Below are positions 16,977 through 25,786 of a DNA stretch of 64,000 bases, one piece after another. A model generated the notes under the pieces. The model had not been told where the DNA came from. It was given only the letters and a program-made list of their open reading frames with translations, and searched no databases. The first letter of the stretch is position 1, and each line of letters opens with the position of its first letter. A program made the position numbers and the translations under genes. The DNA comes from Methylocapsa sp. S129 (GTDB lineage Bacteria; Pseudomonadota; Alphaproteobacteria; Rhizobiales; Beijerinckiaceae), in contig NZ_LMUI01000042.1 in assembly GCF_009765995.1 (NCBI RefSeq), positions 282,592 through 346,591 on the forward strand, written 5' to 3'.

Positions 16977-17081
16977 CTGAAGAAGCGTTTTCCGACAGGT
17001 CATGCTCACTGAGATTTGGTGTGACGCCCCGGTTACTCGTGATTGGGTCTAACATCTTGCCTGCGATGCGGCCGGCAGATT

Positions 17082-17095
17082 GATATCATGATATC
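17082..17095. promoter_or_regulatory. 14-bp perfect palindrome, candidate FitAB/VapBC operator
   Basis: GATATCATGATATC at 17082-17095 is fully self-complementary and ends 22 bp before the antitoxin ATG at 17118. Ribbon-helix-helix antitoxins of this class typically bind short inverted repeats overlapping their own promoter, so autoregulation at this site is a reasonable inference. Confidence 0.6.
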
Positions 17096-17117
17096 TCTTT
17101 GGATTCAGGAAGATCGT

Positions 17118-17369
17118 ATGGCCCAATTCGTCGTTCGCCACCTCGAAGATGATGTGAAGGTCAAGCTGCAGCGACGGGCGAAGCGGCACAAGCGCAGCAT
17201 GGAGGAAGAGGTGCGCGATATCCTGCGCGACGCCGTCAAGTTCGAGAATGCGCCGACGGCGGGGCTTGGCGCCGAGATCGCCGGCTTGTTTCGCGAATTC
17301 GAGTTGCGCGAGGACGATCTGAAACCGTTCCCGCGCCAGACTCTGAAACCTATGCGCACTCAGGAATGA
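17118..17369 (+). CDS. FitA/VapB-like ribbon-helix-helix antitoxin
   Basis: An 83-residue protein. Residues 1-40 ('MAQFVVRHLEDDVKVKLQRRAKRHKRSMEEEVRDIL') fit the Arc/MetJ-type fold of FitA antitoxins: a beta strand for operator binding and two helices for dimerisation. The C-terminal tail would wrap the toxin. ATG at 17118 has AGGAAG about 6 nt upstream, so the longer frame from 17043 was not used. It lies 21 bp before a PIN-domain gene in the same direction and just after a perfect palindrome. Confidence 0.87.
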   Translation: MAQFVVRHLEDDVKVKLQRRAKRHKRSMEEEVRDILRDAVKFENAPTAGLGAEIAGLFREFELREDDLKPFPRQTLKPMRTQE

Positions 17370-17390
17370 TGCGACAGCCATGGGTGGCCA

Positions 17391-17810
17391 ATGATCATTC
17401 TGGACACCAATGTCATCTCGGCCCTGATGCGGCCCGAGCAAAATGGACAAGTCGTCGCATGGCTGGATCGACAACCGCGGCTGTCGGTGTGGACGACGGC
17501 GATCAATATTCTTGCAGCCTCCTATGGCCTCAGGATCATGTCGGCGGGCCGCCGACGCGATGGCTTGATGGCCGCCATGGAGCGCCTCGTGACCCAGGCT
17601 CTGGAAGGGCGCGTGCTGGCATTCGACCATGCCGCAGCCGAGGCCGCCGCGGCGTTGGCGGCGGCGCGCGCTGATCGCGGGCAGCCGATCGACACGCATG
17701 ATACGCAGATCGCCGGCATCGCTTTGGCCTGGCGCGCGACGATCGCCACACGCAATGTCCGGCATTTCGACGACGCGGCGCTCCATGTCGTCGATCCCTG
17801 GAGCGCGTGA
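17391..17810 (+). CDS. PIN-domain toxin (FitB/VapC-like) with one acidic residue replaced
   Basis: A 139-residue PIN-domain RNase of the FitB/VapC type: 'MIILDTNVISALMRP' with Asp5, 'PIDTHDTQIAGIAL' with the third/fourth acidic cluster, and 'IATRNVRHFDD' at the C-terminus. In the family, the segment after 'WTTAI' carries an Ala-Glu-Ile, whose Glu helps bind the metal; here the aligned residue is Ala42 (codon GCA in 'TTAINILAASYG'). The toxin may thus be weakened or inactive, although an alternative alignment is possible. Partner of the antitoxin at 17118. Confidence 0.88.
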   Translation: MIILDTNVISALMRPEQNGQVVAWLDRQPRLSVWTTAINILAASYGLRIMSAGRRRDGLMAAMERLVTQALEGRVLAFDHAAAEAAAALAAARADRGQPIDTHDTQIAGIALAWRATIATRNVRHFDDAALHVVDPWSA

Positions 17811-17941
17811 ACGTGTTCTCGAGGGGGCGTCGGAGCGCTTGCCTAAAGCGGTTGTCGCCGGGCACAATGATTCGAGTCGGCGCTGTGTTTGGGCTTCGCG
17901 CCCGAACCGGCGCCGCCGGGACATAGGCGAATGATTTTTGA

Positions 17942-17960
17942 GCAAGACTTCACGTCTTGC
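17942..17960 (+). promoter_or_regulatory. Hairpin just before the monooxygenase ribosome-binding site
   Basis: GCAAGAC (17942-17948) and GTCTTGC (17954-17960) form a 7-bp stem with a 5-nt loop, ending 3 nt before the GGGAGGA ribosome-binding site (17964-17970) of the gene at 17978. It could influence mRNA stability or translation start; no evidence beyond position and structure. Confidence 0.4.
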
Positions 17961-17977
17961 CGCGGGAGGACAGGTTT

Positions 17978-19774
17978 ATGGTAAAGAGCGGCCCGACCCA
18001 GCGCGTGGCGCGTTGGCTTAAAAAATTCGACAAGGCGTTGGCCGCATCGGACGTCGACGCCGTCGCGGCCCTCTTCGACAAGGATTGCTATTGGCGCGAT
18101 CTCGTCGCCTTCACCTGGAACATCAAAACGCTTGAGGGCCGGCCGGCGGTCGCGGACATGCTGCGCGCGCGCCTTGCCGATGTGAAGCCGTCGCATTGGG
18201 CGGTCAAGGACGAGGCGACCGAGGCCGGAGAAATCACCCAGGGCTTGTTCGTCTTCGAAACGGCTTTGGGCCGCGGCGAGGGCCACATTCGCCTCAAGGG
18301 CAAGAAATGCTGGACGCTTCTCACTTCGATGATCGAACTCAAGGGCTTTGAGGAAAAGCGCGGTGCTGCGCGCGACAAGGGCGTTCAACACGGCGTCATC
18401 AAGGGGCGCGAGACATGGGCGGAGCGCAAGGCGCGCGAGGAAGCCGAACTGGGATTTAGCCAGCAGCCCTATTGCCTGATCGTCGGCGGCGGCCAGGGCG
18501 GCGTGGCGCTCGGCGCGCGCCTCAAACGTCTTGGCGTCCCCACGATCATTGTCGATAAGCACGAGCGGGCCGGCGACCAATGGCGCAAGCGCTACAAGAC
18601 GCTCTGCCTGCACGATCCCGTCTGGTACGACCATCTGCCCTATCTGCCCTTCCCCGACGATTGGCCGGTCTTCGCGCCCAAGGACAAGATCGGCGATTGG
18701 CTCGAAATGTACGCCAAGGTGATGGAGCTCAATTATTGGGCTTCCACCGAATGCAAGAGCGCGAAATACGACGAGAAGAAAAAAATCTGGACCGTCGTCG
18801 TCAATCGCGCGGGCAAGTCCCTGACGCTGCATCCCAAGCAACTTGTGCTCGCGACCGGCATGGCGGGCGTGCCCCATGCGCCGAAATTTCCCGGCATGGA
18901 GGATTTCGCCGGCGTCCATCATCATTCAAGCCGGCACTCCGGCGGCGAAGCGTTCAAAGGCAAGAAATGCGTCGTCATTGGATCGAATAATTCGGCGCAT
19001 GACATATGCGCCGATCTTTGGGAGAACGGCGCCGACGTCACCATGGTGCAGCGCTCCTCGACCCATGTCTCCAAATCCGACTCGCTGATGGAGCTCGGGC
19101 TGGGGCCGATCTATTCGGAAAAAGCGCTGGCGGCGGGAATCACCACCGACAAGGCGGACCTGCTCGCCGCTTCCATCCCGTACAAACTCAAGCATGAGTT
19201 TGAGCTGCCGGTCGCCAAAGCGATCGCCAAGCGTGACGCCGATTTTTACGCAAAGCTCGAGAAGTCCGGCTTCATGCATGATTGGGGCGACGACGGGACA
19301 GGCCTGACGATGAAATATCTGCGGCGCGGATCGGGCTATTACATCGATGTCGGCGCGTCCCAACTTGTCGCCGACGGCAAGATCAAGCTGAAAAGCGGCG
19401 TCGGCGTCGCGCGCATCAAAAAGCACTCGGTGGTTTTCAGCGACGGCTCGGAACTGCCCGCCGATCTCATCGTCTATGCGACCGGCTATGGCTCGATGAA
19501 CGGCTGGGCGGCGGCGCTGATTTCCAAGGAGGTGGCGGACAAAGTCGGCAAATGCTGGGGGCTTGGCTCCAACACGACCAAGGACCCAGGTCCCTGGGAA
19601 GGCGAATTGCGCAATATGTGGAAGCCGACCCAGCAGGAGGCGCTCTGGTTCCACGGCGGCAATCTCCATCAATCGCGGCACTATTCGCAATATCTCTCGC
19701 TGCAACTGAAGGCGCGGATGGAGGGCCTGCCGACGCCGGTCTATGGCCTGCAGGAGACGCATCACATCAGCTAG
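17978..19774 (+). CDS. Flavin-dependent monooxygenase with N-terminal NTF2/SnoaL-like domain
   Basis: A 598-residue two-part protein. Residues about 10-135 look like an NTF2/SnoaL-type domain ('KALAASDVDAVAALFDKDCYWRD', 'GRPAVADML'). The rest is a class-B flavin monooxygenase-like oxidoreductase: FAD loop 'GGGQGG' (170-175), 'KHERAGDQWRKRY', an 'FAGVHHHSSRH' motif close to the FxGxxxH fingerprint of this class, and a second nucleotide loop 'GSNNSA' (335-340). Such enzymes use NADPH and O2; the substrate is unknown. ATG at 17978 follows GGGAGGA at 7-nt spacing. It may be co-transcribed with the ATC-hydrolase-like gene 192 bp downstream. Confidence 0.87.
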   Translation: MVKSGPTQRVARWLKKFDKALAASDVDAVAALFDKDCYWRDLVAFTWNIKTLEGRPAVADMLRARLADVKPSHWAVKDEATEAGEITQGLFVFETALGRGEGHIRLKGKKCWTLLTSMIELKGFEEKRGAARDKGVQHGVIKGRETWAERKAREEAELGFSQQPYCLIVGGGQGGVALGARLKRLGVPTIIVDKHERAGDQWRKRYKTLCLHDPVWYDHLPYLPFPDDWPVFAPKDKIGDWLEMYAKVMELNYWASTECKSAKYDEKKKIWTVVVNRAGKSLTLHPKQLVLATGMAGVPHAPKFPGMEDFAGVHHHSSRHSGGEAFKGKKCVVIGSNNSAHDICADLWENGADVTMVQRSSTHVSKSDSLMELGLGPIYSEKALAAGITTDKADLLAASIPYKLKHEFELPVAKAIAKRDADFYAKLEKSGFMHDWGDDGTGLTMKYLRRGSGYYIDVGASQLVADGKIKLKSGVGVARIKKHSVVFSDGSELPADLIVYATGYGSMNGWAAALISKEVADKVGKCWGLGSNTTKDPGPWEGELRNMWKPTQQEALWFHGGNLHQSRHYSQYLSLQLKARMEGLPTPVYGLQETHHIS

Positions 19775-19966
19775 GCGAGCCTTCTTGTGGGCTCCCAAGC
19801 CGGGTGCGAGCGCCATCGCTCCGGCATGCAGGCCGGGATTGGGGCCGGGGCCCGGGCGTGCGGGAGAAAGCGGGCGCCGATCGCGCCTTCAGGAAGATCA
19901 TCATGCAGCGGCGCGACATCAATGCCGAAACCGCTTTCGGCTCATTGTGTGTTAGAGAAGCGCCCA

Positions 19967-20644
19967 ATGGCTGAGATCATCCATCCCTTTTACGAGTCGC
20001 ATCGCGGCGCCATGGAGGCCGCCATGCGTCATCGCCTCGACCTTGCCGAAGCGATGTTGCGCGAGCGCGCGCATCTATCCAATATTGATGGGATTAGGCG
20101 GGAGGCGATGGACGAATTCGAAATCGTGCTCACCCAAATGCCCTATGTCGGAGGCGCGGCAAGTCGCATGAGCGATTTCTTCATGCGTCTCATAGGCTTT
20201 ATGGCCATCAGCCGCGTGCTCCGGCGACATGGCGTGTCGCTGTCCGTGATCGGCGAAATCGAGCGAGAAACCTACAAGGCGCAATTGCTCACCGCGCCCG
20301 AAGCGGAACGTCTCGCCTCGGGGCGCCAATTCATGTCGTCAGAGAATCAGACTTTGCTGCGCGAGCAGGCTGCAAAAAGCCATCGAGAAGAATTTCCGGA
20401 AGATTTCGTCTACGATTTCGTCGAGCCCGGCCCGGGCGACAACTTCGAATTCGGCATCAACTACATAGCTTGCGGCTTTTGCAAATTCGCGGCTCGCCAT
20501 GGAGATAAAGAAATCTTGCCGAACATTTGTGGGCTTGATTTCGACGCCTATGCAACGCGAGGCATCCACCTGGAAAGAACCCAAACACTGGCTGGCGGCG
20601 CGAACCACTGCGACTTCCGATTCTCGCGGCTCCCGTCGGACTAG
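19967..20644 (+). CDS. L-2-amino-thiazoline-4-carboxylic acid hydrolase-family protein
   Basis: A 225-residue protein whose C-terminal half matches the ATC-hydrolase family: 'GINYIACGFCKFA', 'ILPNICGLDFDAYATRGIHLERTQTLAGGANHCDFRF', with the conserved Cys residues and the closing 'CDFRF'. The named activity, opening the thiazoline ring toward S-carbamoyl-cysteine, is known for Pseudomonas enzymes; most homologues are untested and may act on other substrates. ATG at 19967 has AGAGAAG upstream. It follows the monooxygenase gene in the same direction, so a shared catabolic step is possible (inference). Confidence 0.8.
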   Translation: MAEIIHPFYESHRGAMEAAMRHRLDLAEAMLRERAHLSNIDGIRREAMDEFEIVLTQMPYVGGAASRMSDFFMRLIGFMAISRVLRRHGVSLSVIGEIERETYKAQLLTAPEAERLASGRQFMSSENQTLLREQAAKSHREEFPEDFVYDFVEPGPGDNFEFGINYIACGFCKFAARHGDKEILPNICGLDFDAYATRGIHLERTQTLAGGANHCDFRFSRLPSD

Positions 20645-21266
20645 GGCGACGTACGGATGGACTTCGGCGCCACGGGTTTCGGTCGAAGCCTCGGGCGGCG
20701 ACAGGCGGACGATTCCAACGAGGCTCGCCCGGCCCGGGAAAATGGCCGCGATCGATGGCGCCATTTGTTGTTTCTGAAAATAAGAATCCGTGATAAATTA
20801 CTCGTCTTATTTTCCAAAAGCGATCGACAAAGAGACCATCCTTGAACACCCCGTCCTCGCGCCTGAAAGCCCGATCGCCCGGCCGGTCCGCAAGACCGCC
20901 TTACCGTCTGGCGCGGCGCGCAGGCCCGATTTTGCGCCTCGAAATTTCGATGTGGAAGCCCAAAGAGGTCTAAGTCATTGATATCGCCCGTTTCGCGGAA
21001 GCACGCCCTCTTCCGGGCAGGTGAGAATCAAGGACTTAGCGAGGATTTTGACGCGCAGTTTTGGGTCATTCGGGCGCCTCAGCTATTCCGCGGCTATTCC
21101 CTTTGCGCTCTTTGTCGCCCTGATGCGCAGTGCGAACCCGGTCTCGCCCACTGTCGCCATCGGCCCGCCGATTTGGCCGAATCGGCAAATCGCATTATGC
21201 CGGACCGGCCCGGCGTGAGGCGCTCAAGCGCTCCCCGACGCGCCGGCGGTCCGGAGATCGATTTTC
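20645..21266. other. 622-bp gap before murC with an AT-rich inverted repeat
   Basis: No open frame here has recognisable family features; the short frames at 20790-20981 and 21021-21218 lack good start signals and conserved motifs. The stretch contains an AT-rich perfect 9-bp inverted repeat GAAAATAAG (20776-20784) / CTTATTTTC (20806-20814). It separates the accessory region from the division cluster and occupies the place where murG would usually end. It may contain the promoter of murC and decayed sequence. Confidence 0.5.
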
Positions 21267-22676
21267 ATGAAGCTGCCGCGCGAGCTTGGCCCCATTCATT
21301 TTGTCGGCATTGGCGGCATCGGCATGTCGGGCATCGCCGAAATGCTGCTCAATCAGGGCTATCGCGTGCAGGGCTCGGATGCGAGCGACAATTCCAACGT
21401 CAAGCGGCTGCGCGACAAGGGCGCCAGCGTCTTCATCGGCCATGATGCGGCCAATCTTGGCGAAGCCGCCGTCGTCGTCGTCTCCACCGCCATCAAGCGC
21501 GACAATGTCGAACTTGCCGCCGCGCGCGAAAAGCGCCTGCCGGTCGTGCGCCGCGCCGAAATGCTTGCCGAATTGATGCGCCTCAAGCAATGCGTGGCGA
21601 TCGCCGGCACGCATGGCAAGACGACCACGACCTCGCTGGTCGCGACGCTTCTCGACGCCGCGGGCCTTGATCCCACCGTCATCAATGGCGGCATCATCAA
21701 CGCCTATGGCGCCAACGCCAAAAAGGGCGAGGGCGACTGGATGGTCGTCGAAGCCGACGAAAGCGACGGCACGTTCCTGAAATTGCCCGCCGATATCGCG
21801 ATCGTCACCAATATCGATCCCGAGCATCTCGATCATTTCAAGACTTTCGAGGCGATCAAGGACGCGTTTCTCGCGCTTGTCGAGAACCTGCCGTTCTACG
21901 GTTTCGCCGTCATGTGCCTCGATCATCCGATCGTGCAGGAACTGGTCGGGCGGATCGAGGACCGGCGCGTCATCACCTATGGCGAAAATCCGCAAGCCGA
22001 CGTGCGATTGCTCGATGTCGACCTGACGGGCGGCATCACGCGCTTCAACGTGCTGATCCGCGATCGCAAGACCAACCAGGCGACCTATATCGACAATCTC
22101 GTCCTGCCGATGCCCGGCCATCACAATGCGCTCAACGCGACCGCGGCGATCGCAGTCGCCTATGAGTTGAAGGCGCCGATCGAGGCGATTCGCAGCGCGC
22201 TTGCCGGCTTTGGCGGCGTCAAGCGGCGTTTCACCCGCACCGGCGAGTGGAAGGGCGTCGCGATTTTCGACGATTACGGCCATCATCCCGTGGAGATATC
22301 GGCGGTGCTGCGCGCGGCGCGCGCCGCGACTAGGGATAGAGTCATCGCGATCGTGCAGCCCCATCGCTACACGCGTCTGCAATCCCTGTTCGAGCAATTT
22401 GCGAGCTGCTTCAACGACGCCGACACGGTGATCGTCGCCGATGTTTATCCCGCCGGCGAAGCGCCGATCGAAGGCGCCGACAAATCGGCGCTTGTGGCGG
22501 CGATCAATGCGCATGGCCATCGCCATGCCGTGGCGCTCGCCTCGCCCGACCAGCTTGCCGGTCTCGTGCGCGAAATTGCCCGTCCCGGCGATTACGTCGT
22601 GTTTCTGGGCGCGGGAAACATCACCCAATGGGCCTATGCGCTGCCCGGCGAACTGGCGGCGGGGGACGATAAGTGA
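21267..22676 (+). CDS. murC: UDP-N-acetylmuramate--L-alanine ligase
   Basis: MurC adds L-alanine to UDP-MurNAc using ATP, the first amino-acid ligation of peptidoglycan synthesis, in the cytoplasm. It has the N-terminal UDP-binding '[16 protein letters not shown]', the P-loop 'GTHGKTTT' (114-121), '[10 protein letters not shown]', '[13 protein letters not shown]' and '[11 protein letters not shown]'. Length of 469 residues is normal. ATG at 21267 has GGAG upstream. It is the first gene of the division cluster here; murG is not next to it, unlike in most relatives. Confidence 0.97.
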   Translation: MKLPRELGPIHFVGIGGIGMSGIAEMLLNQGYRVQGSDASDNSNVKRLRDKGASVFIGHDAANLGEAAVVVVSTAIKRDNVELAAAREKRLPVVRRAEMLAELMRLKQCVAIAGTHGKTTTTSLVATLLDAAGLDPTVINGGIINAYGANAKKGEGDWMVVEADESDGTFLKLPADIAIVTNIDPEHLDHFKTFEAIKDAFLALVENLPFYGFAVMCLDHPIVQELVGRIEDRRVITYGENPQADVRLLDVDLTGGITRFNVLIRDRKTNQATYIDNLVLPMPGHHNALNATAAIAVAYELKAPIEAIRSALAGFGGVKRRFTRTGEWKGVAIFDDYGHHPVEISAVLRAARAATRDRVIAIVQPHRYTRLQSLFEQFASCFNDADTVIVADVYPAGEAPIEGADKSALVAAINAHGHRHAVALASPDQLAGLVREIARPGDYVVFLGAGNITQWAYALPGELAAGDDK

Positions 22677-22690
22677 GGGGGGAAGGGCTG

Positions 22691-22854
22691 TCCTTCTCCC
22701 GCTGTGCGGGAGAAGGTGGCGCGCAGCGCCGGATGAGGGCGGCCAAGCTGGGCGCGACCGCGGACGGCCGCATCCGAATGAGCATCATCACGCCGATAGG
22801 CCCTCATCCGGCCGGCTCCGCCGGCCACCTTCTCCCGCGAAGCGGGAGAAGGGA
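22691..22854. repeat. Inverted pair of ~50-bp GC-rich repeats between murC and murB
   Basis: Segments 22691-22739 and 22801-22854 are inverted copies of one another with partial divergence. Each holds its own hairpin (CTTCTCCCGC...GCGGGAGAAG) and a 'GGCGC...GCGCC'-like stem next to GGATGAGGG. The motif resembles a dispersed palindromic element I know from many alphaproteobacterial genomes (recalled, not checked). It fills most of the 187-bp gap between murC and murB, a cluster where genes usually abut. Confidence 0.8.
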
Positions 22855-22863
22855 GGGCGCCTC

Positions 22864-23787
22864 TTGACCTTCCCCGACATTGTTCCGCAGATCGCCGCGC
22901 AGGCCCCGGCTTTGCGCGGCAAGCTCAGCGCCGATGCGCCGCTCGCGCCCTTCACCTGGTTTCGCGTCGGCGGCCCGGCGCAGGTTCTGTTCCAGCCGGC
23001 CGACGAGGAGGATCTGGCCTATTTCCTCGCGCGCCTGCCCGCTGAAATTCGCGTCACGCTGATCGGCCTTGGCTCCAATCTTATCGTGCGCGACCGCGGC
23101 GTCGCGGGAATCGTCATTCGCCTAGGGGGCAGGGCGTTCGGCGCGATCGAAGCGATGCCGGATTATCGTGTCGTCGCGGGGACGGCGGCGCCCGATGTCA
23201 AGGTGGCGCGGGCGGCGGCTGAGGCGGGCGTCGCCGGCCTCGAATTCTATCGCGGCATTCCCGGCTCGATCGGCGGCGCGCTGCGCATGAACGCGGGCGC
23301 TCATGGCGGCGAGACGAGAGAGGCGCTCGTCGAGGCGCGCGGCGTCGATCGCGCCGGCGCCGTCCGAATATTCTCCGCGCAGGAGATGGGCTTTTCCTAC
23401 CGTCACTCGCGCGCGCCGGCGGATGTGATCTTCACCCAAGCCGTCTTCCAGGGACGGTCGGGCGACAGAGGCGAAATCCTTGCGGAGATGGACCGGATCA
23501 CCGCCGCGCGCGAAGCCTCGCAACCGATCCGCGAAAAAACCGGCGGTTCGACCTTCAAGAACCCGCCTGGCGAAAAAGCCTGGATGTTGATCGATAAGGC
23601 GGGCTGCCGGGGGCTTGTGCTGGGCGATGCGCAGGTGTCGCCGATGCATTGCAACTTCCTGATCAACCGCGGGGCCGCCACGGCCGCGCAGATCGAAGCT
23701 TTGGGCGAGGAGGTGCGCCGGCGCGTGCGCGAGACGAGCGGGATTGAGCTGGAATGGGAGATCAAGCGGGTGGGGGAGGCGGGTTAG
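22864..23787 (+). CDS. murB: UDP-N-acetylenolpyruvoylglucosamine reductase
   Basis: MurB reduces the enolpyruvyl group made by MurA to give UDP-MurNAc, using FAD and NADPH. Visible motifs are '[15 protein letters not shown]', '[17 protein letters not shown]', '[20 protein letters not shown]', 'FSYRHS' and '[15 protein letters not shown]', covering the FAD domain and the type I active site (Ser and Glu region). TTG at 22864 has GGGAGGG about 7 nt upstream and gives 307 residues; the frame is open further upstream only through the repeat element. Same operon as murC, despite the inserted repeat. Confidence 0.95.
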   Translation: MTFPDIVPQIAAQAPALRGKLSADAPLAPFTWFRVGGPAQVLFQPADEEDLAYFLARLPAEIRVTLIGLGSNLIVRDRGVAGIVIRLGGRAFGAIEAMPDYRVVAGTAAPDVKVARAAAEAGVAGLEFYRGIPGSIGGALRMNAGAHGGETREALVEARGVDRAGAVRIFSAQEMGFSYRHSRAPADVIFTQAVFQGRSGDRGEILAEMDRITAAREASQPIREKTGGSTFKNPPGEKAWMLIDKAGCRGLVLGDAQVSPMHCNFLINRGAATAAQIEALGEEVRRRVRETSGIELEWEIKRVGEAG

Positions 23788-23948
23788 GCCGGCGGCTCGG
23801 CTCGGCAAATTAACCTTCCTGTCTTCGCCGCCACATCCCCGCCACGCTTTTCCACCCCCATGGGCCTCTGGTTAACGCGCCGTTAACGCCCTCGCGTTAA
23901 TTGTCGCTTAATGCCGCGTTGCGGCGAGGCGGGGGCGCCAGGCGGTTC

Positions 23949-24869
23949 ATGAAACATGTTGCGGTGCTGATGGGCGGATGGTCGGCGGAGCGGCCGGTCT
24001 CGCTCAATTCGGGACGCGGTTGCGCTGATGCGCTCGAAGGCGCCGGCTACCGCGTCACCCGGATCGACGTCGCCCGCGATATCGCCGAGGTGCTCGCCAA
24101 GTTAAAACCTGATGTTGCCTTCAATGCGCTGCATGGGCCGATAGGCGAAGACGGGACGATTCAGGGTCTTCTGGAGGTTCTGCGCATTCCCTATACGCAT
24201 TCGGGCGTGCTCGCCTCGGCGCTGGCGGTGGAAAAAGACCTCGCCAAGATCGTCATGCAGGCGGCCGGCGTGCCCGTCGCCCATGGCGTAACGATCGATC
24301 GCCATGAGGCGGCCAGGCGCCACGCACTGGAGCCGCCCTATGTGCTCAAGCCCATTAAAGAAGGCTCCTCGCTGGGCGTGATCATCGTCAAAGAAGGACG
24401 GGCTCACCCGCCTCAGGAGGTTGGCCGGCCCGACTGGCCTTACGGCGATCGGTTGCTCGCCGAGAAATTCGTCGATGGGCTCGAACTCACTTGCGCCGTG
24501 ATGGGGGACAAGGCTCTCGGCATTATCGAAATCCAACCGGTTTCGGAATCCTTCTACGGATATGACGCGAAATACGCCAAAGGCGGGTCAATCCATGTTC
24601 TGCCGGCTAAAATTAAACCAAATATTTACCATGAGGTCCAAAGGTTGACGCTGATGGCGCATCGGGCGCTGGGCTGCCGCGGCGTGAGCCGCGCGGACTT
24701 CAGATACGACGAATCAAAAGGGGAATCGGGCGAATTGGTCTGCCTGGAAGTCAATACGCAACCCGGAATGACCGAAACGTCTCTTGTGCCTGAAATCGCC
24801 GCTCATGCCGGCGTTTCGTTTGGTGAGCTTGTTTCATGGATGGTGGAAGACGCCTCGTGCGATCGATGA
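23949..24869 (+). CDS. ddl: D-alanine--D-alanine ligase
   Basis: An ATP-grasp ligase of 306 residues that makes D-Ala-D-Ala for the peptidoglycan stem peptide. It starts '[19 protein letters not shown]' at ATG 23949 and contains '[15 protein letters not shown]', '[13 protein letters not shown]', '[14 protein letters not shown]', '[13 protein letters not shown]' and '[19 protein letters not shown]'. It is the usual DdlB copy within the division cluster. The ftsQ frame overlaps its 3' end. Confidence 0.96.
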   Translation: MKHVAVLMGGWSAERPVSLNSGRGCADALEGAGYRVTRIDVARDIAEVLAKLKPDVAFNALHGPIGEDGTIQGLLEVLRIPYTHSGVLASALAVEKDLAKIVMQAAGVPVAHGVTIDRHEAARRHALEPPYVLKPIKEGSSLGVIIVKEGRAHPPQEVGRPDWPYGDRLLAEKFVDGLELTCAVMGDKALGIIEIQPVSESFYGYDAKYAKGGSIHVLPAKIKPNIYHEVQRLTLMAHRALGCRGVSRADFRYDESKGESGELVCLEVNTQPGMTETSLVPEIAAHAGVSFGELVSWMVEDASCDR

Positions 24870-25786
24870 CCGAAGCCTTTGCGCTTCGTGCGCCCGCGCC
24901 CGCCTATGCGGGCGCCGACATCGCCTCCGCGCGCGTGCTGCTAGCCGGCGAACGCTCGACGGGGAGCCTTTTTGCATGGACAGGGCTCCTTTGGCGGCCG
25001 GCCCCGCGCGGTCTCGGACTGGCGCTGGCCCTTGGGCTTATTTTGGGCTCCGCCACGTTTGGATTCGTGCGTGGCGGCGAATATGCGTCCTTCGTCGCCA
25101 GCCAGGGGAGCATTGGCGACTTTGTCGCGCGCGCGCTCGGCTTCGACATTGCGATCGTGACGATCTCGGGCCAGGCGGAACTGCGCGAATCCGAAATTCT
25201 GGCCGACGCCGGCATCAGCCCCAAGAATTCGCTGCTGTTCCTTGACGTGGCGCAAGCGCGCGCGCGCCTGGAGACGATACCGCTCGTCAAACAGGCGAGC
25301 GTGCGCAAGCTCTACCCCAATCATCTCGTCATCGACCTCGTCGAGCGCGCGCCCTATGGGCTGTGGCAGAAGGATGGGCAAGTCAATATTGTCGCCGCCG
25401 ACGGCGCCGTGATCGATCAAATGCGCGATCAGCGCTTCGCCAGCCTGCCGTTCGTCGTGGGCGAGGGCGCCAATGAGCGCTTGTCCGAATTTACCGGTTT
25501 GCTCGCGGCGGCCGGCGAATTGGGGCCCAAGATCAGGGCGGGCGTGCTCGTCGCCAATCGGCGATGGAACCTCAAAATGACCTCGGGCGTCGATGTGATG
25601 CTGCCTGAGACTAATCCGCTGGCCGCGGTGGCGACGCTCGTTCGCCTCCAGCGTGAATCGCGGGTGCTGGATCGCGACGTGATTTCGCTCGATCTGCGGC
25701 TGGAAGGGCGCATGTTCGCAAGACTCACCGAAGACGCCGCCGCCGCGCGCCTCGCCGCCCGTCCGAAGAAGGGGGGCGCGACATGA
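24836..25786 (+). CDS. ftsQ: Cell division protein FtsQ
   Basis: A bitopic inner-membrane protein: a cytosolic N-terminus of about 60 residues, one membrane helix ('[19 protein letters not shown]'), then a periplasmic POTRA domain ('[21 protein letters not shown]...') and beta domain ('[21 protein letters not shown]'). FtsQ links early and late divisome proteins (FtsBL). Two starts are plausible: ATG 24836 with GGTGAG about 8 nt upstream (overlap with ddl of 34 bp), or ATG 24866 in an ATGA overlap with the ddl stop. The C-terminus overlaps ftsA by ATGA. Confidence 0.94.
   Translation: MDGGRRLVRSMTEAFALRAPAPAYAGADIASARVLLAGERSTGSLFAWTGLLWRPAPRGLGLALALGLILGSATFGFVRGGEYASFVASQGSIGDFVARALGFDIAIVTISGQAELRESEILADAGISPKNSLLFLDVAQARARLETIPLVKQASVRKLYPNHLVIDLVERAPYGLWQKDGQVNIVAADGAVIDQMRDQRFASLPFVVGEGANERLSEFTGLLAAAGELGPKIRAGVLVANRRWNLKMTSGVDVMLPETNPLAAVATLVRLQRESRVLDRDVISLDLRLEGRMFARLTEDAAAARLAARPKKGGAT

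Noticed and set aside
20790-21218. Two small plus-strand frames in the gap before murC
   Set aside because: No ribosome-binding site, domain or conservation is visible; likely chance frames.
21195-22628. 477-residue minus-strand frame over murC
   Set aside because: Antisense shadow of murC with no supporting feature.
23901-23948. Longer ddl start at 23901
   Set aside because: The extra 16 residues are unconserved; ATG 23949 begins directly with the conserved N-terminal strand.
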